Origin: Treponema sp.
GTDB taxonomy: Bacteria > Spirochaetota > Spirochaetia > Treponematales > Treponemataceae
NCBI GenBank assembly: GCA_016293645.1
Contig: JAEDDW010000006.1
Span: 1 to 54,344, forward strand
DNA: 54,344 nucleotides
Reading direction: 5' to 3'
Made by a program: the position numbers and the translations under genes. Positions 42,179 to 50,860 of the stretch are shown here, piece after piece. How positions within the stretch are numbered: position 1 is the first letter of the stretch; each line of letters begins with the position of its first letter. The notes under the pieces were generated by a model. It saw nothing but the letters and a program-made list of their open reading frames with translations, was not told the origin of the DNA and ran no database searches.

Positions 42179-42541
42179 ATGGATACGGACTTGTTAAAAA
42201 CAGGATTCTTTAGACGTGAAGAACACATAAAGAAACCTGCCGACATCCAGAAACTTTTTAAGACGGGGAAGAAAGTCAGCGTAAATGGAGCAAAGCTCTT
42301 TTTTAAGCTGAATGATAAGAATATCAACCGAATAGGTTTTCCCCTTCCCCGTGGCTATGGCAACGCTGTTGAACGCAACAGATCCAAACGTTATAGCCGT
42401 GAAACATATCGTTTTTTTAAAACACACCTGAACACCGGGTATGACATGCTTTTCTTAGTATATCCCGGAAATGACTCGTTCCTCTCGCGGTGTGATCAAT
42501 TTAAGACATTATGCATAAAAGCTGGTTTATTGAAGGATTAA
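42179..42541 (+). CDS. rnpA: Ribonuclease P protein component
   Basis: Protein cofactor for the RNase P RNA in tRNA 5' processing, 120 residues. It shows the family pattern RREEHIKKPADIQKLFKTGK and the RNA-binding RNR motif in AVERNRSKRYSRETYRFF, where the usual NRIKR reads NRSKR. The start ATG has only a close AAGG upstream; translation may be coupled to rpmH 16 bases before. The end overlaps yidD by 31 bases. Confidence 0.95.
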   Translation: MDTDLLKTGFFRREEHIKKPADIQKLFKTGKKVSVNGAKLFFKLNDKNINRIGFPLPRGYGNAVERNRSKRYSRETYRFFKTHLNTGYDMLFLVYPGNDSFLSRCDQFKTLCIKAGLLKD

Positions 42542-42759
42542 GAAATTTTATCATAAAATTTTTTTGTCTTTTGATACGGTTTTATCAGGTTTGTATTTCT
42601 CCTCTCTTTCCGGACTGCTGCCGTTATACGCCCAGCTGTTCTCAGTATGCTATCGAAGCAATCAGAAAACATGGTCCCTTGAAGGGGATTTATCTTTCTT
42701 TCAGGCGAATATTGAGATGTAATCCTTTCCATGAAGGAGGATATGATCCTGTTCCCTGA
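42511..42759 (+). CDS. yidD: Membrane protein insertion efficiency factor YidD
   Basis: Small membrane-associated protein of 82 residues that aids YidC-dependent insertion. The N-terminal amphipathic or membrane helix (FIIKFFCLLIRFYQVCISPL) and the conserved CRYTPSCSQYAIEAI plus GPLKG and CNPFHEGGYDPVP blocks define the family. It overlaps rnpA and precedes yidC by a few bases, the normal gene order. Confidence 0.96.
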   Translation: MHKSWFIEGLRNFIIKFFCLLIRFYQVCISPLFPDCCRYTPSCSQYAIEAIRKHGPLKGIYLSFRRILRCNPFHEGGYDPVP

Positions 42760-42783
42760 AAGATGAAGAAAGGAAAATTAATT

Positions 42784-44601
42784 ATGGATAAAAACAGCAT
42801 TATAGCAATCGTGTTGTCCAGTCTTGTTCTTATGGGTTCGTTCTTTGTTCAGAGCAAATACATAATGCCAAAGCAGCAGGCAAAGGCGGAAGCCCAGGCA
42901 GCAGAAATGCAGGCTCAGAAGGAACTTGAGCAGGAAAAAGTAAAATTAGAAAACGAAATGATTTCTGCTTCTTTTGAAGAAGAAAAAAATGATTCTGAGA
43001 AATCTGTTGTTGAAAAGGAATATACCATAACAACAAACAAGGCAAAGATTGTATTCACAAATAAAGGTGGAGACATCGTGAGCTACAAGCTTCTTGAGCA
43101 TCTGGACAAAGAAACTGGCGACGGTGTTGAAATGGTAATGAATGCAGACGGAACCAACAGGGCATTTTCAACAGCCTTTGGTGGATTTGATGCTGACATT
43201 CTTAATGACACTTTCAATGTTGTTGTAAAGGACAGCAACACGATTCTTTTCTACCGCGACTATGAAATCAAGGATACGGATGGAATTCCACATAAGTTCA
43301 CATTTGGAAAGAGATATACATTCTCTCCTGATGATTATGCTTTCAAGTTTGAAGTTTCGGTACTTTCAAAGGAAGATTCAAACAATCTTGACTTCAGAGG
43401 AACATCCTATACTTTGAGAACCTCTCCTCAGATTGGACCTCATTATGACAAGAAAAACCGTTACGAAGTGAGACAGTTCCTTGCTTTGAATGGAAACAAG
43501 AAAGTAAGAAAAAACATTTCCGACAAGACATATGAAATGAATTCCCTTGAATGGGCAGGTGTCGGCGGAAAATATTTCACGATACTTGTTAAACCTGTAG
43601 ATGCAGGTACTATGAATCCTGCCGTAAAATCGGTGTCAAAATCTGAAAGCGGAGAAAATACTCAGGTTTTACTTTCAAGAAAATCGATTTTCAATAAAAA
43701 CGTAAATGATACATACTATGTTTACGTTGGTCCTCGTCAGGAAGCAGAGCTCATAAAGTATAATGATCAGGGAAAAAATGCATGGTCACTTACAAACATC
43801 AGGTTCAATCAGGCTTTGCAGACAAGTGGACTTTTTTCTCCTATCGAAAGAATTCTTAAATGGTCCCTTGATAAGATTTACATTCCGGCAAAGAACTGGG
43901 GTGTTTCAATCATTATCCTCACAATCATTCTCAAGATAATTCTCTTCCCTCTCAACAAGAAACAGGCAGTAGGTTCCCTCAAGATGCAGGAACTTCAGCC
44001 AAAAATGAAGGAAGTTCAGGAAAAGTATAAGAATGACCAGGCAAAACTTGGTGCTGAAATGCAGAAGCTGTATAAGGAAGTCGGATATAATCCTATGTCA
44101 GGATGTCTTCCAATGATCGTACAGATGTTCATTCTTTTTGCAATGTACAATGTTTTCAACAATTATTTTGAGTTCCGTGGAGCAAGCTTTGTAAAGGGCT
44201 GGATTGATGATCTTTCGACAGGTGACAGCATCTGGACTTGGAAAAGGATAATTCCTCTCATCTCCGGATTTACGATGAACAACCTCAGGCTTCTGCCTTT
44301 TATCTATACGATTTCACAGCTTCTCAATGGAAAAATTACCCAGTTTGGTAATCCAGGAGCAGCATCAAGTCAGGGTCAGATGAAGATGATGATGTACGGA
44401 ATGCCTATCATGTTCTTCTTCCTTTTCTATAATGTACCTAGCGGACTTCTCCTTTATTGGACAACCAGCAACATCCTGCAGATCGGACAGCAGCTTGTAA
44501 TCAACAGTGTCATGAAGAAAAAGAGAAGCGAAATGGCTGCAAAAAAGCCTGTTAATGCCAATGAACTTAAGTTCAAGGGCGGAAAGAAGAAAAGTAGGTA
44601 A
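42784..44601 (+). CDS. yidC: Membrane protein insertase YidC
   Basis: Inner-membrane insertase and chaperone, 605 residues. The first helix is SIIAIVLSSLVLMGSFFVQS; a large periplasmic beta-supersandwich domain (about residues 70-340) follows as in Gram-negative YidC. The core 60KD_IMP domain begins GVSIIILTIILKIILFPLNK and contains YNPMSGCLPMIVQM. The tail is basic (FKGGKKKSR). I use the ATG at 42784 with AAGGA nine bases upstream; an ATG seven codons earlier (42763) has none. Long periplasmic domains fit a diderm cell. Confidence 0.96.
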   Translation: MDKNSIIAIVLSSLVLMGSFFVQSKYIMPKQQAKAEAQAAEMQAQKELEQEKVKLENEMISASFEEEKNDSEKSVVEKEYTITTNKAKIVFTNKGGDIVSYKLLEHLDKETGDGVEMVMNADGTNRAFSTAFGGFDADILNDTFNVVVKDSNTILFYRDYEIKDTDGIPHKFTFGKRYTFSPDDYAFKFEVSVLSKEDSNNLDFRGTSYTLRTSPQIGPHYDKKNRYEVRQFLALNGNKKVRKNISDKTYEMNSLEWAGVGGKYFTILVKPVDAGTMNPAVKSVSKSESGENTQVLLSRKSIFNKNVNDTYYVYVGPRQEAELIKYNDQGKNAWSLTNIRFNQALQTSGLFSPIERILKWSLDKIYIPAKNWGVSIIILTIILKIILFPLNKKQAVGSLKMQELQPKMKEVQEKYKNDQAKLGAEMQKLYKEVGYNPMSGCLPMIVQMFILFAMYNVFNNYFEFRGASFVKGWIDDLSTGDSIWTWKRIIPLISGFTMNNLRLLPFIYTISQLLNGKITQFGNPGAASSQGQMKMMMYGMPIMFFFLFYNVPSGLLLYWTTSNILQIGQQLVINSVMKKKRSEMAAKKPVNANELKFKGGKKKSR

Positions 44602-44652
44602 ATAAGACCTAAATTAAAATGCAGCGGTATTTGGTGCCGCCAGGAGTTATAT

Positions 44653-45369
44653 ATGACATACGAATACGAAGGAAAGACAGAAAAGGAAGCCATCGAAAAA
44701 GCAGCTTCTGAACTTGGACTTGAAAAGGATCAGTTTGATGTTGAGATTCTTGAGTCACAGAAAAAAAGCCTTTTTAAAAATGGATATGTAAAAATCCGTG
44801 TTCACACAGTTGATTCTCAGAACAATGTTTCTCCAGAGTTTGATGGAAAGGTTCCTAACGCAACGTCAAGAGCAAACAATCCTTCCATTGTTTCAAATCC
44901 AATGCCACAGGATGAGTTTGAGCAGAATCTTGTAGACTTTACAAAAAATCTCATTGAAAAAATGGGATATGAAGTTGCAGTGGAAATCATGTTCCGCGAA
45001 GACAAGAAAATCGGAATCAAGCTTACAAGTTCTTCATCGTCGATTCTTATTGGACGCAAAGGAAAGAACCTTGATGCCTTACAGCTTATTGTGAACGTAT
45101 ATGCAGGTCATCTTGGACGTGAAGATGTACGTGTAATTCTCGATACTGAAAATTACAGAATCCGCCGTGAGGAATCTCTTGTACGCCTCGCTTATGTTAC
45201 GGCAGACAAGGTACGCCAGAAGAAGACTTCAATGCTTCTTGAACCAATGAATCCTTTTGAAAGAAGACTTATTCATACAACTTTGAATGACATCTCTGAT
45301 GTTGAAACCAAATCGGAAGGAGAAGGTTTATATAAACAGGTACGCGTAATCTATAAGGGAGTGCGCTGA
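44653..45369 (+). CDS. jag: Jag/KhpB RNA-binding protein (Jag_N, KH, R3H)
   Basis: Predicted RNA-binding protein of 238 residues. Jag_N domain (residues 1-50) opens with YEYEGKTEKEAIEKAASELG. A KH domain has the GRKGKNLDALQLIVN loop (about 135-150), and the R3H domain near the end carries RRLIHTTLNDI. GGAG lies before the ATG. In other bacteria KhpB pairs with KhpA in controlling cell elongation and sRNA use; here it follows yidC as usual. Confidence 0.95.
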   Translation: MTYEYEGKTEKEAIEKAASELGLEKDQFDVEILESQKKSLFKNGYVKIRVHTVDSQNNVSPEFDGKVPNATSRANNPSIVSNPMPQDEFEQNLVDFTKNLIEKMGYEVAVEIMFREDKKIGIKLTSSSSSILIGRKGKNLDALQLIVNVYAGHLGREDVRVILDTENYRIRREESLVRLAYVTADKVRQKKTSMLLEPMNPFERRLIHTTLNDISDVETKSEGEGLYKQVRVIYKGVR

Positions 45370-45425
45370 TTAAACTATCAGACGGAATAAAAGAAATTTT
45401 TCGATTGTTCTGTCGAGAGGTGTTT

Positions 45426-46187
45426 ATGAAGAAACTGTTTATAATGGCTGCCGTATTGACTATCGGCAGTCATGCCTTTTGCTACAATGCAAGAGAAATC
45501 GTAGGAGAAAAGAACTACGAGATTCTTCAGAAAGAAGGAAAAATTCAGTTGAACCGGTTCAACGATGAAGATAATGATCTTGAACTTTTGCCGGATACTG
45601 AGATTTCCAGAAAACTTTTTGAAGGATGGAAAAATCATAATCTGACTTCCATGGCTGGAGAGAATCTTTATCTTGTTCCAAAGAATGGAAGTTCAATAAA
45701 AGATGTTTCTGTCATACTCAGATCGGTAAGCAGACTTGAAGGAACTACATACTATTCCAACAGAAAGAAGAGGACAGAGGTTCTTTATAAAAATGCATAC
45801 TGTATAAAAAATGCTGATGACAGGACGAGAATACCTGACTTTACGCAGGGAAACGCTGATGGTCAGGTTCAGTATTGTGTGCTGGATGACAATTCACTTG
45901 GCAAGACAAATTATAGAATATCCTACATGCAATCGGAAAATGAAGTTGCTGCTGAATTTACAAATGTGACACCTGTCAGTTATGGACCGATAAAGGCTGT
46001 ATCTGAAGAAAAACTTCTTATAGGTGCGGTTTTCATTGATTGTGGTGATGAATATATTGTATACATGGCGGAACGGGCGAATTTCTTCAACATTGGATTT
46101 CTTGAGGGAAAGGTGAAGAATTCGCTTCTTTCAAGACTTGAGGCAATATACGGGTGCTTTGTAAAACAGATTGGGGGAAAATTATGA
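45426..46187 (+). CDS. Secreted protein, DUF6675-like, unknown function
   Basis: Exported protein of 253 residues with signal peptide KKLFIMAAVLTIGSHAFCYN. The mature part has an N-terminal ARE-type helix region, then SVILRSVSRLEGTTYYSNRK and a C-terminal helix (NIGFLEGKVKNSLLSRLEAI). It recalls spirochete proteins filed under DUF6675, from memory only. GAGAGG precedes the ATG at 45426; an upstream ATG at 45405 would spoil the signal peptide. The stop overlaps the immunophilin start (ATGA), so the two probably work in the same compartment. Confidence 0.78.
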   Translation: MKKLFIMAAVLTIGSHAFCYNAREIVGEKNYEILQKEGKIQLNRFNDEDNDLELLPDTEISRKLFEGWKNHNLTSMAGENLYLVPKNGSSIKDVSVILRSVSRLEGTTYYSNRKKRTEVLYKNAYCIKNADDRTRIPDFTQGNADGQVQYCVLDDNSLGKTNYRISYMQSENEVAAEFTNVTPVSYGPIKAVSEEKLLIGAVFIDCGDEYIVYMAERANFFNIGFLEGKVKNSLLSRLEAIYGCFVKQIGGKL

Positions 46188-47278
46188 AAAAAATAGTGGC
46201 TGCAGTTCTTACGGGAATCGTATTTCTTTCTTTGGGAGGATGCAAACCTAAGAAGTCAGAACCAAAAACAGTGGTTAAACAGGAGGCTGTGAAAAAAATG
46301 AGCGGAGTAAAATCTATTGAAGGAAAGGAAGGTCTTTTTGCTGTAATTTCTACAGACAAGGGAGATATTGCCATTGAGCTGCTTTACAAGGATACACCAA
46401 TGACAGTAACAAACTTTGTAGGTCTTGCAGAAGGAACTCTTGATGCGGCAAAAGGAAAGCCATTTTATGATGGTCTCAAATTCCATCGTGTAATTGCTGA
46501 CTTCATGATTCAGGGTGGAGATCCACAGGGAACAGGTGCAGGCGGTCCTGGATACAAGTTTGCTGATGAATGGTGCGACAAATACGCATTTGACAAACCT
46601 GGATATCTTGCGATGGCAAATGCAGGTCCAAATACAAACGGAAGCCAGTTCTTCATCACTCATGTTGAGACTCCATGGCTAAATGAAAAGCACACCATTT
46701 TTGGTATTGTAGTTGATTCAGACAGCCAGGCTGTTGTAAATGCAGTTGCACAGGGTGACAAGATGAATTCCATCAAGATTTACCGCCAGGGTGCAGATGC
46801 AGAGAAATTCACTGCTACACAGGCAGATTTCAATAAAATGGCTGAAGAAGCTAAAAAGGCTGCTCTTGAAGCAAAGAAAAAGGCAAACGCAGCAAAAATT
46901 GCCGCCGTTGAAAAGGCTTTCCCAGGTTTTTCTACAGATGAAAACGGAATCTACTGGAAGACAACAAAGGAAGGTTCAGGCGAAAAGTGTGGTAAGAGAA
47001 AGTCAGTTACAACTGAATACAAGGGATACCTTGTTGACGGAACAGTGTTTGATGGTTCTGCAAAACTTCTTAAAGGCGGACATGAACCTTTGGATTTCAT
47101 GACAGCCGGCGGACAGATGATCCCTGGGTTTGACATAATGGTTCAGGACATGAAGCTTGGTGAAGTAAGAACTATCGTTGTTCCAAGTGACCTTGCTTAC
47201 GGTGATCAGGGATATCCAGGAGTTATTCCAGGCGGTGCCTACATTGCCTTTGACATCGAACTTGTAAAAATCAAATAG
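46184..47278 (+). CDS. Dual-family immunophilin lipoprotein: cyclophilin plus FKBP
   Basis: Predicted lipoprotein with two different prolyl isomerase domains, 364 residues. The lipobox is LSLGGC (Cys at about residue 22). The cyclophilin domain (about 45-200) has LKFHRVIADFMIQGGDPQGT and GPNTNGSQFFITHVETPWL. After a Lys/Ala-rich helical linker comes an FKBP domain (about 260-364) with VTTEYKGYLVDGTVFDGS, MIPGFDIMVQDMKLGE and the end GGAYIAFDIELVKIK. This order (CFBP type) is known from a few bacteria including Treponema. Likely an envelope protein-folding factor. A family-1 repeat terminates it. Confidence 0.95.
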   Translation: MKKIVAAVLTGIVFLSLGGCKPKKSEPKTVVKQEAVKKMSGVKSIEGKEGLFAVISTDKGDIAIELLYKDTPMTVTNFVGLAEGTLDAAKGKPFYDGLKFHRVIADFMIQGGDPQGTGAGGPGYKFADEWCDKYAFDKPGYLAMANAGPNTNGSQFFITHVETPWLNEKHTIFGIVVDSDSQAVVNAVAQGDKMNSIKIYRQGADAEKFTATQADFNKMAEEAKKAALEAKKKANAAKIAAVEKAFPGFSTDENGIYWKTTKEGSGEKCGKRKSVTTEYKGYLVDGTVFDGSAKLLKGGHEPLDFMTAGGQMIPGFDIMVQDMKLGEVRTIVVPSDLAYGDQGYPGVIPGGAYIAFDIELVKIK

Positions 47279-47303
47279 ATTTTCTGAACATATATAAAAC
47301 GAA

Positions 47304-47450
47304 GGGGCTGTACAATAAGTATTCATGCCAGGGTCATTGCATATGGCGGCGGAGCTTCCATAAAGCCGCAATGTCGAAATGCCCGATACCACTATATGTG
47401 GTGGTTTCGACTAAGCTCAACCACCCTGAGATTACTTTTGGGACAGCCCC
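47304..47450. repeat. Dispersed hairpin repeat, family 1, long copy; terminator
   Basis: A 147-bp element with ends GGGGCTGTAC and GGACAGCCCC (one mismatch in the arms) and a right T-run. Apart from a 27-bp segment containing GGCGGCGGAGCTTCC it equals the copy at 3421-3540. It closes the immunophilin gene and is directly followed by the second DnaA-box array. Confidence 0.88.
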
Positions 47451-47483
47451 TTTTTGTATAGTAAAAAAATAAATCCAGAAAAA

Positions 47484-47608
47484 TGTGGAAAATTCACCGT
47501 AAATTCACAGACTTATCCACATTTTCCCCATAGAAATCCACAAAATTCTGTGGATAAATTCACTTTAAATACAGAGTTTTCAACAAGTTTTCCACAAATT
47601 GTGGAAAA
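47484..47608. promoter_or_regulatory. Second DnaA-box array
   Basis: Six DnaA-box-like sites in 125 bp: TGTGGAAAA (47484-47492), TTATCCACA (47513-47521, perfect), AAATCCACA (47534-47542), TGTGGATAA (47549-47557, perfect), TTTTCCACA (47588-47596), TGTGGAAAA (47600-47608). Several face each other as inverted pairs. The flanks are A/T-rich; the following 60 bases hold no gene. Confidence 0.75.
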
Positions 47609-47669
47609 TTCAGTAAATTCTTGACTAGTGAATTTGAATTTAGTAGTCGTTACATATCGTTAGAAAAAA

Positions 47670-49061
47670 TCAAAGCTGTTCAAGGTTTGTAAGGTAGTTA
47701 TAAAGCTTTCCCTTGATAAGGAAGTCTATGAGGCCACACTGGTCGATCATGGAAAGAGGACTTCCAAAATCCTGATATTTCTTTGTATAGCTGTCTATTA
47801 TCTTTTTTGGTGCGGCAATGAATGACGTATTTATTGACTTTGAAATGAGGTTTGCAAAGGAATTTATGTAGATGCACTTTGACTTTGTGATGTCGTTGTA
47901 TACGTCGGTGTATTGATGTGGTTCCGTGGAATTATCATATTCAAAGATATATCTATAATCACGGGCATTAAGCCATTCAAAAACATGTTTCTGATCTTGT
48001 GGAGAGAGATTTTTCGAACCGATTGTTCTTGTGGAAGTAACAAAAATTGTCACCTGCTCTTCCTCAAGCCTTTTTATCTGTTCCTCTGTTGTCTGCATGT
48101 CAATGGTGACAGTTTTCAATCCGGCAATGATGAAAGGAGCCTTGAAACTGGTGTCAATGTCTGATGTAAAGGCTACTACTGGTTCTACCTGTCTGGTTGA
48201 GATACTGTTTTCAGCAAGTCTCAGAAGACCATGGACATATTTTGAGGGGTTTTGGAATTCATCAAGCTGAAGGAAATGCAAAAGCAGATACGAAAGATTT
48301 GAACCAAGAGCAATCTGTGCCGGATTGATGTCAATGCGATGGAACTTATAGATGAATGCAGCAATTGCGATTCTGAGGGGGGCTTCTCCAAGAAAGTCCG
48401 ATTTTTTATTGCCTTCGATGCGGTTGTGGTGTTCTGCAAGGGCTGTGATGCAAGAATCGATGAAGGCCTCGTTAGGTGACAGAATGACTTCGTTGTTGCT
48501 GTCTGATTCAACGATGTCTCCCGAATTCATGAGAATGGTGTGTTCCTTGTTTCCAGAATTATCTAAAGGAATGGCCGAACTGTCTGGGGGAACAATCTGG
48601 TCTAGAGAAAAAGAATCCTTCAGGATAATGGTGTCAGTTTTCTGGATGACAGAATCAGCGTCAAGATTTGAGTGGAGAAGATCCCCTTCTGTATCCTTTG
48701 ATATGATGGAATCTGTATCCGATGTGCTGTTCCTTAGGAGAGAGTCGACCGTTGGAATATCATCATCTTCTTGTTCTGTCTTGGGTACAGATTGCTCCGA
48801 AGGAATGATTTCATCCGGATTCTTTACGAAGAAACCGCTTTTTGAGAGGGAGTAGATGTATCCGTCTTTTTCAAGTTCGCTGTAAGCTTTTGTAACGGTG
48901 TTTCTGCTGATTCCGTAGTCTTCTGAAAGATTTCTGATTGATGGCAGTCTGGAACCCTGAGCCAGTTCTCCTTTTGTTATCATACTGACGAAAATCTGAT
49001 AAAGCTGATGATAAAGTTTTACCTTGCTGGACTTATCCAATTCAAATTCCATTTCTTTCAC
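47670..49061 (-). CDS. Degenerate MocR/GntR-type regulator
   Basis: Regulator with a GntR winged helix (about residues 10-75; SRLPSIRNLSEDYGISRNTV) joined to a remnant of the aminotransferase I fold. Between them lies a 100-residue Asp/Ser-rich linker. The PLP region looks degenerate: where active enzymes have SFSK, this has SFANLISKSINTSF, so the Schiff-base lysine seems lost. The protein also stops at about the start of the small domain (NYLTNLEQL), some 80-90 residues short. A GTG at 49061 with GGAG six bases upstream is the best start; a TTG (49073) and an ATG (49052) are alternatives. Possibly a PLP-independent regulator. Target unknown. Confidence 0.82.
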   Translation of the reverse strand: MKEMEFELDKSSKVKLYHQLYQIFVSMITKGELAQGSRLPSIRNLSEDYGISRNTVTKAYSELEKDGYIYSLSKSGFFVKNPDEIIPSEQSVPKTEQEDDDIPTVDSLLRNSTSDTDSIISKDTEGDLLHSNLDADSVIQKTDTIILKDSFSLDQIVPPDSSAIPLDNSGNKEHTILMNSGDIVESDSNNEVILSPNEAFIDSCITALAEHHNRIEGNKKSDFLGEAPLRIAIAAFIYKFHRIDINPAQIALGSNLSYLLLHFLQLDEFQNPSKYVHGLLRLAENSISTRQVEPVVAFTSDIDTSFKAPFIIAGLKTVTIDMQTTEEQIKRLEEEQVTIFVTSTRTIGSKNLSPQDQKHVFEWLNARDYRYIFEYDNSTEPHQYTDVYNDITKSKCIYINSFANLISKSINTSFIAAPKKIIDSYTKKYQDFGSPLSMIDQCGLIDFLIKGKLYNYLTNLEQL

Positions 49062-49141
49062 GGTGATCTCCAAAAATCAATCTGACCCCATAAAAACGGG
49101 TTCTACTATTATAAAATGGGATTTGAAAAAAATCAAACTAT

Positions 49142-49552
49142 TTAAAGAGAGAAACTTTCCGGAAGAAGATCCTCAAGGTTGAAAATTTTGTATTCTGAAA
49201 CAGATTTTGCAAGGATGACCTTAAAATCTTTTTCGCAGAATTCAGCAAGAACCTGACGGCATACACCGCAAGGGGGACAGAAATCTTCAATTTTTCCTTC
49301 AGGGCCACCAACAACCGCTATTGCATCAAAATCTTTGACACCTTCGCTGACTGCCTTGAATACGGCAGTTCTTTCCGCGCAGTTGCTTGGACCATAGGCG
49401 GCATTTTCGATGTTGCAGCCGGTGTAAACAGTTCCGTCTTTTGAAAGAAGAGCTGCACCTACACGAAAATGTGAATAAGGAACATAAGAAAATTCCAGCA
49501 TTTTGATTGCCTTTGTTATCAAATCCTGAATCTGAGTTGTCTGAAGTTCCAT
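49142..49552 (-). CDS. cdd: Cytidine deaminase
   Basis: Zn-dependent homotetrameric type deaminase converting cytidine to uridine, 136 residues. The catalytic motif is CNIENAAYGPSNCAERTAVF (zinc Cys and Glu), with the second zinc site PCGVCRQVL. AAGGAG precedes the ATG. It follows 22 bases upstream by strand of nothing else obvious and is probably cotranscribed with the two genes encoded before it (yhbY, TIGR02757-like). Confidence 0.96.
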   Translation of the reverse strand: MELQTTQIQDLITKAIKMLEFSYVPYSHFRVGAALLSKDGTVYTGCNIENAAYGPSNCAERTAVFKAVSEGVKDFDAIAVVGGPEGKIEDFCPPCGVCRQVLAEFCEKDFKVILAKSVSEYKIFNLEDLLPESFSL

Positions 49553-49573
49553 GGTGTGCTCCTTTCCTTTAAA

Positions 49574-49873
49574 TTATTTAAGTCTTATCTGGCGTTTTTC
49601 CGGGTCTTCGTTTTCTTTATAGAAAATAGCAACGTTTCCGATGACCCTTACAAGAGTAGATTCCGTTCTCTGAGCAATGTCTTCCGAATACTCTCTTTTA
49701 TCATCCTTGTATTCGTTGAATTTTACCTTGATGAGTTCATGAGCTTTTAGCGAAGTCTCGACCATTTTTACAAGGTTTTCTGTTACTCCCTGCTGTCCTA
49801 CAATGACAACGGGGCTCAGATCATGGGCCAGTTTCTCAAGTGATTTTCTCTGTTTACTTGTCAATTCAATCAT
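49574..49873 (-). CDS. yhbY: YhbY-family RNA-binding protein (CRM domain)
   Basis: Ribosome-assembly-associated RNA-binding protein, 99 residues. It has the CRM motifs SPVVIVGQQGVTENLVKMVE and LIKVKFNEY, and an N-terminal LTSKQRKSLEKLAHDL. The GxxG-type loop here reads GQQG. The ATG has no Shine-Dalgarno; TATCCT lies six bases ahead, so it may be leaderless. It lies between cdd and the TIGR02757-like gene. Confidence 0.94.
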   Translation of the reverse strand: MIELTSKQRKSLEKLAHDLSPVVIVGQQGVTENLVKMVETSLKAHELIKVKFNEYKDDKREYSEDIAQRTESTLVRVIGNVAIFYKENEDPEKRQIRLK

Positions 49874-49926
49874 GTTGATAGGATATCATTATTTTCTCAG
49901 TTTAGGAAGTCTCAGAGGTGCATTGA

Positions 49927-50748
49927 TTAGTTTTCTTCTTTGTCAACTCCAAGCCCAAATAGTGCAAAATCAGCTTTGCAAGGATCTCCAGGAAAAACCT
50001 GATCCATCAGACCTGTCAGCTGAACTGCGGTCTTCATGGAGGCGGAAGGGATGTTTCCGTTTTTAGTAGTTTCGAAGAGGCCGAGTTTTGCGGCTTCCTG
50101 CATGACGTGGGTGTCAAGGGGGATAAGAAGATCTTTCTTGTGATACCAGTCTTTCCATAGTCCAAGATCAACAGGAGACTTGTCCCGAACCATCCATCTT
50201 AAGAACATATTTACCCTTTTTGCAGCTGTACCCTTTGTATGGGGGATAAGGTGACAGTTTTCTGGAAAAGAGGTACAGATTAAAGGTGACAGATAGGTTG
50301 GAGATGTGTCTGTTGAATTGGAGTCTGTATTATGTTTTGTATCTGTAACCGTCCCTGTGTTTGATAGGTACAGATTTTTGAAGTGGTTTCCAATGGTATC
50401 AGATTTTAGTAAAAAACTGCGGAGGGTATCAAAAAAAATGAGGAAGTCATTGTGGGTATACATTCTGTAAAAAGAATTGTCACCATTTGTAAATAATTTT
50501 TTGTAACCCTTTTCTATTATCCAGTCTGAGGGACTGTTGCCAGCTGATTTTAGTACGGTTTCTACATGAGAGAGAATCTGTTTGCGCTGGCCAAATGACA
50601 TGGAGGATGCAAGAAATGCAACAGCTTCCTGGTCTCTACTGGTTCTGTACCTGTGCATGAATTGGGATGGATCTTTTTCAAGAAAAGCGGAGGTTTCGTA
50701 TTTTTTTGCCAGATGTATCAGGGAATCTGTAATTTCATTTGTAAGCAT
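49927..50748 (-). CDS. TIGR02757/DUF2400-family protein
   Basis: Uncharacterised conserved protein, about 273 residues from the ATG at 50748. It shows the family blocks FLASSMSFGQRKQILSHVET, KGTAAKRVNMFLRWMVRD, LLIPLDTHVMQEAAKLGL and DPCKADFALFGLGV, which have a helix-hairpin-helix DNA-glycosylase-like look. A 30-residue Thr/Ser/Asn-rich insertion lies near the middle (GTVTDTKHNTDSNSTDTSPT). A longer start at 50766 is possible. TATACT lies six bases before 50748 with no Shine-Dalgarno, so leaderless start is likely. Biochemical role unknown. Confidence 0.88.
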   Translation of the reverse strand: MLTNEITDSLIHLAKKYETSAFLEKDPSQFMHRYRTSRDQEAVAFLASSMSFGQRKQILSHVETVLKSAGNSPSDWIIEKGYKKLFTNGDNSFYRMYTHNDFLIFFDTLRSFLLKSDTIGNHFKNLYLSNTGTVTDTKHNTDSNSTDTSPTYLSPLICTSFPENCHLIPHTKGTAAKRVNMFLRWMVRDKSPVDLGLWKDWYHKKDLLIPLDTHVMQEAAKLGLFETTKNGNIPSASMKTAVQLTGLMDQVFPGDPCKADFALFGLGVDKEEN

Positions 50749-50860
50749 GATTACAGTATAAGTCATAGGAAACAGGGGGACAAGGTGGTCAGATACAGAT
50801 ATTCACTGTGATAATTGAAAATGATGACAAAAACTGTTTGCAGTGCTATATTATAGAAAT

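Noticed and set aside
47620..47660. TAGTAG near the second DnaA-box array as DnaA-trios
   Set aside because: Only two repeats and the polarity is wrong for boxes lying on the left.
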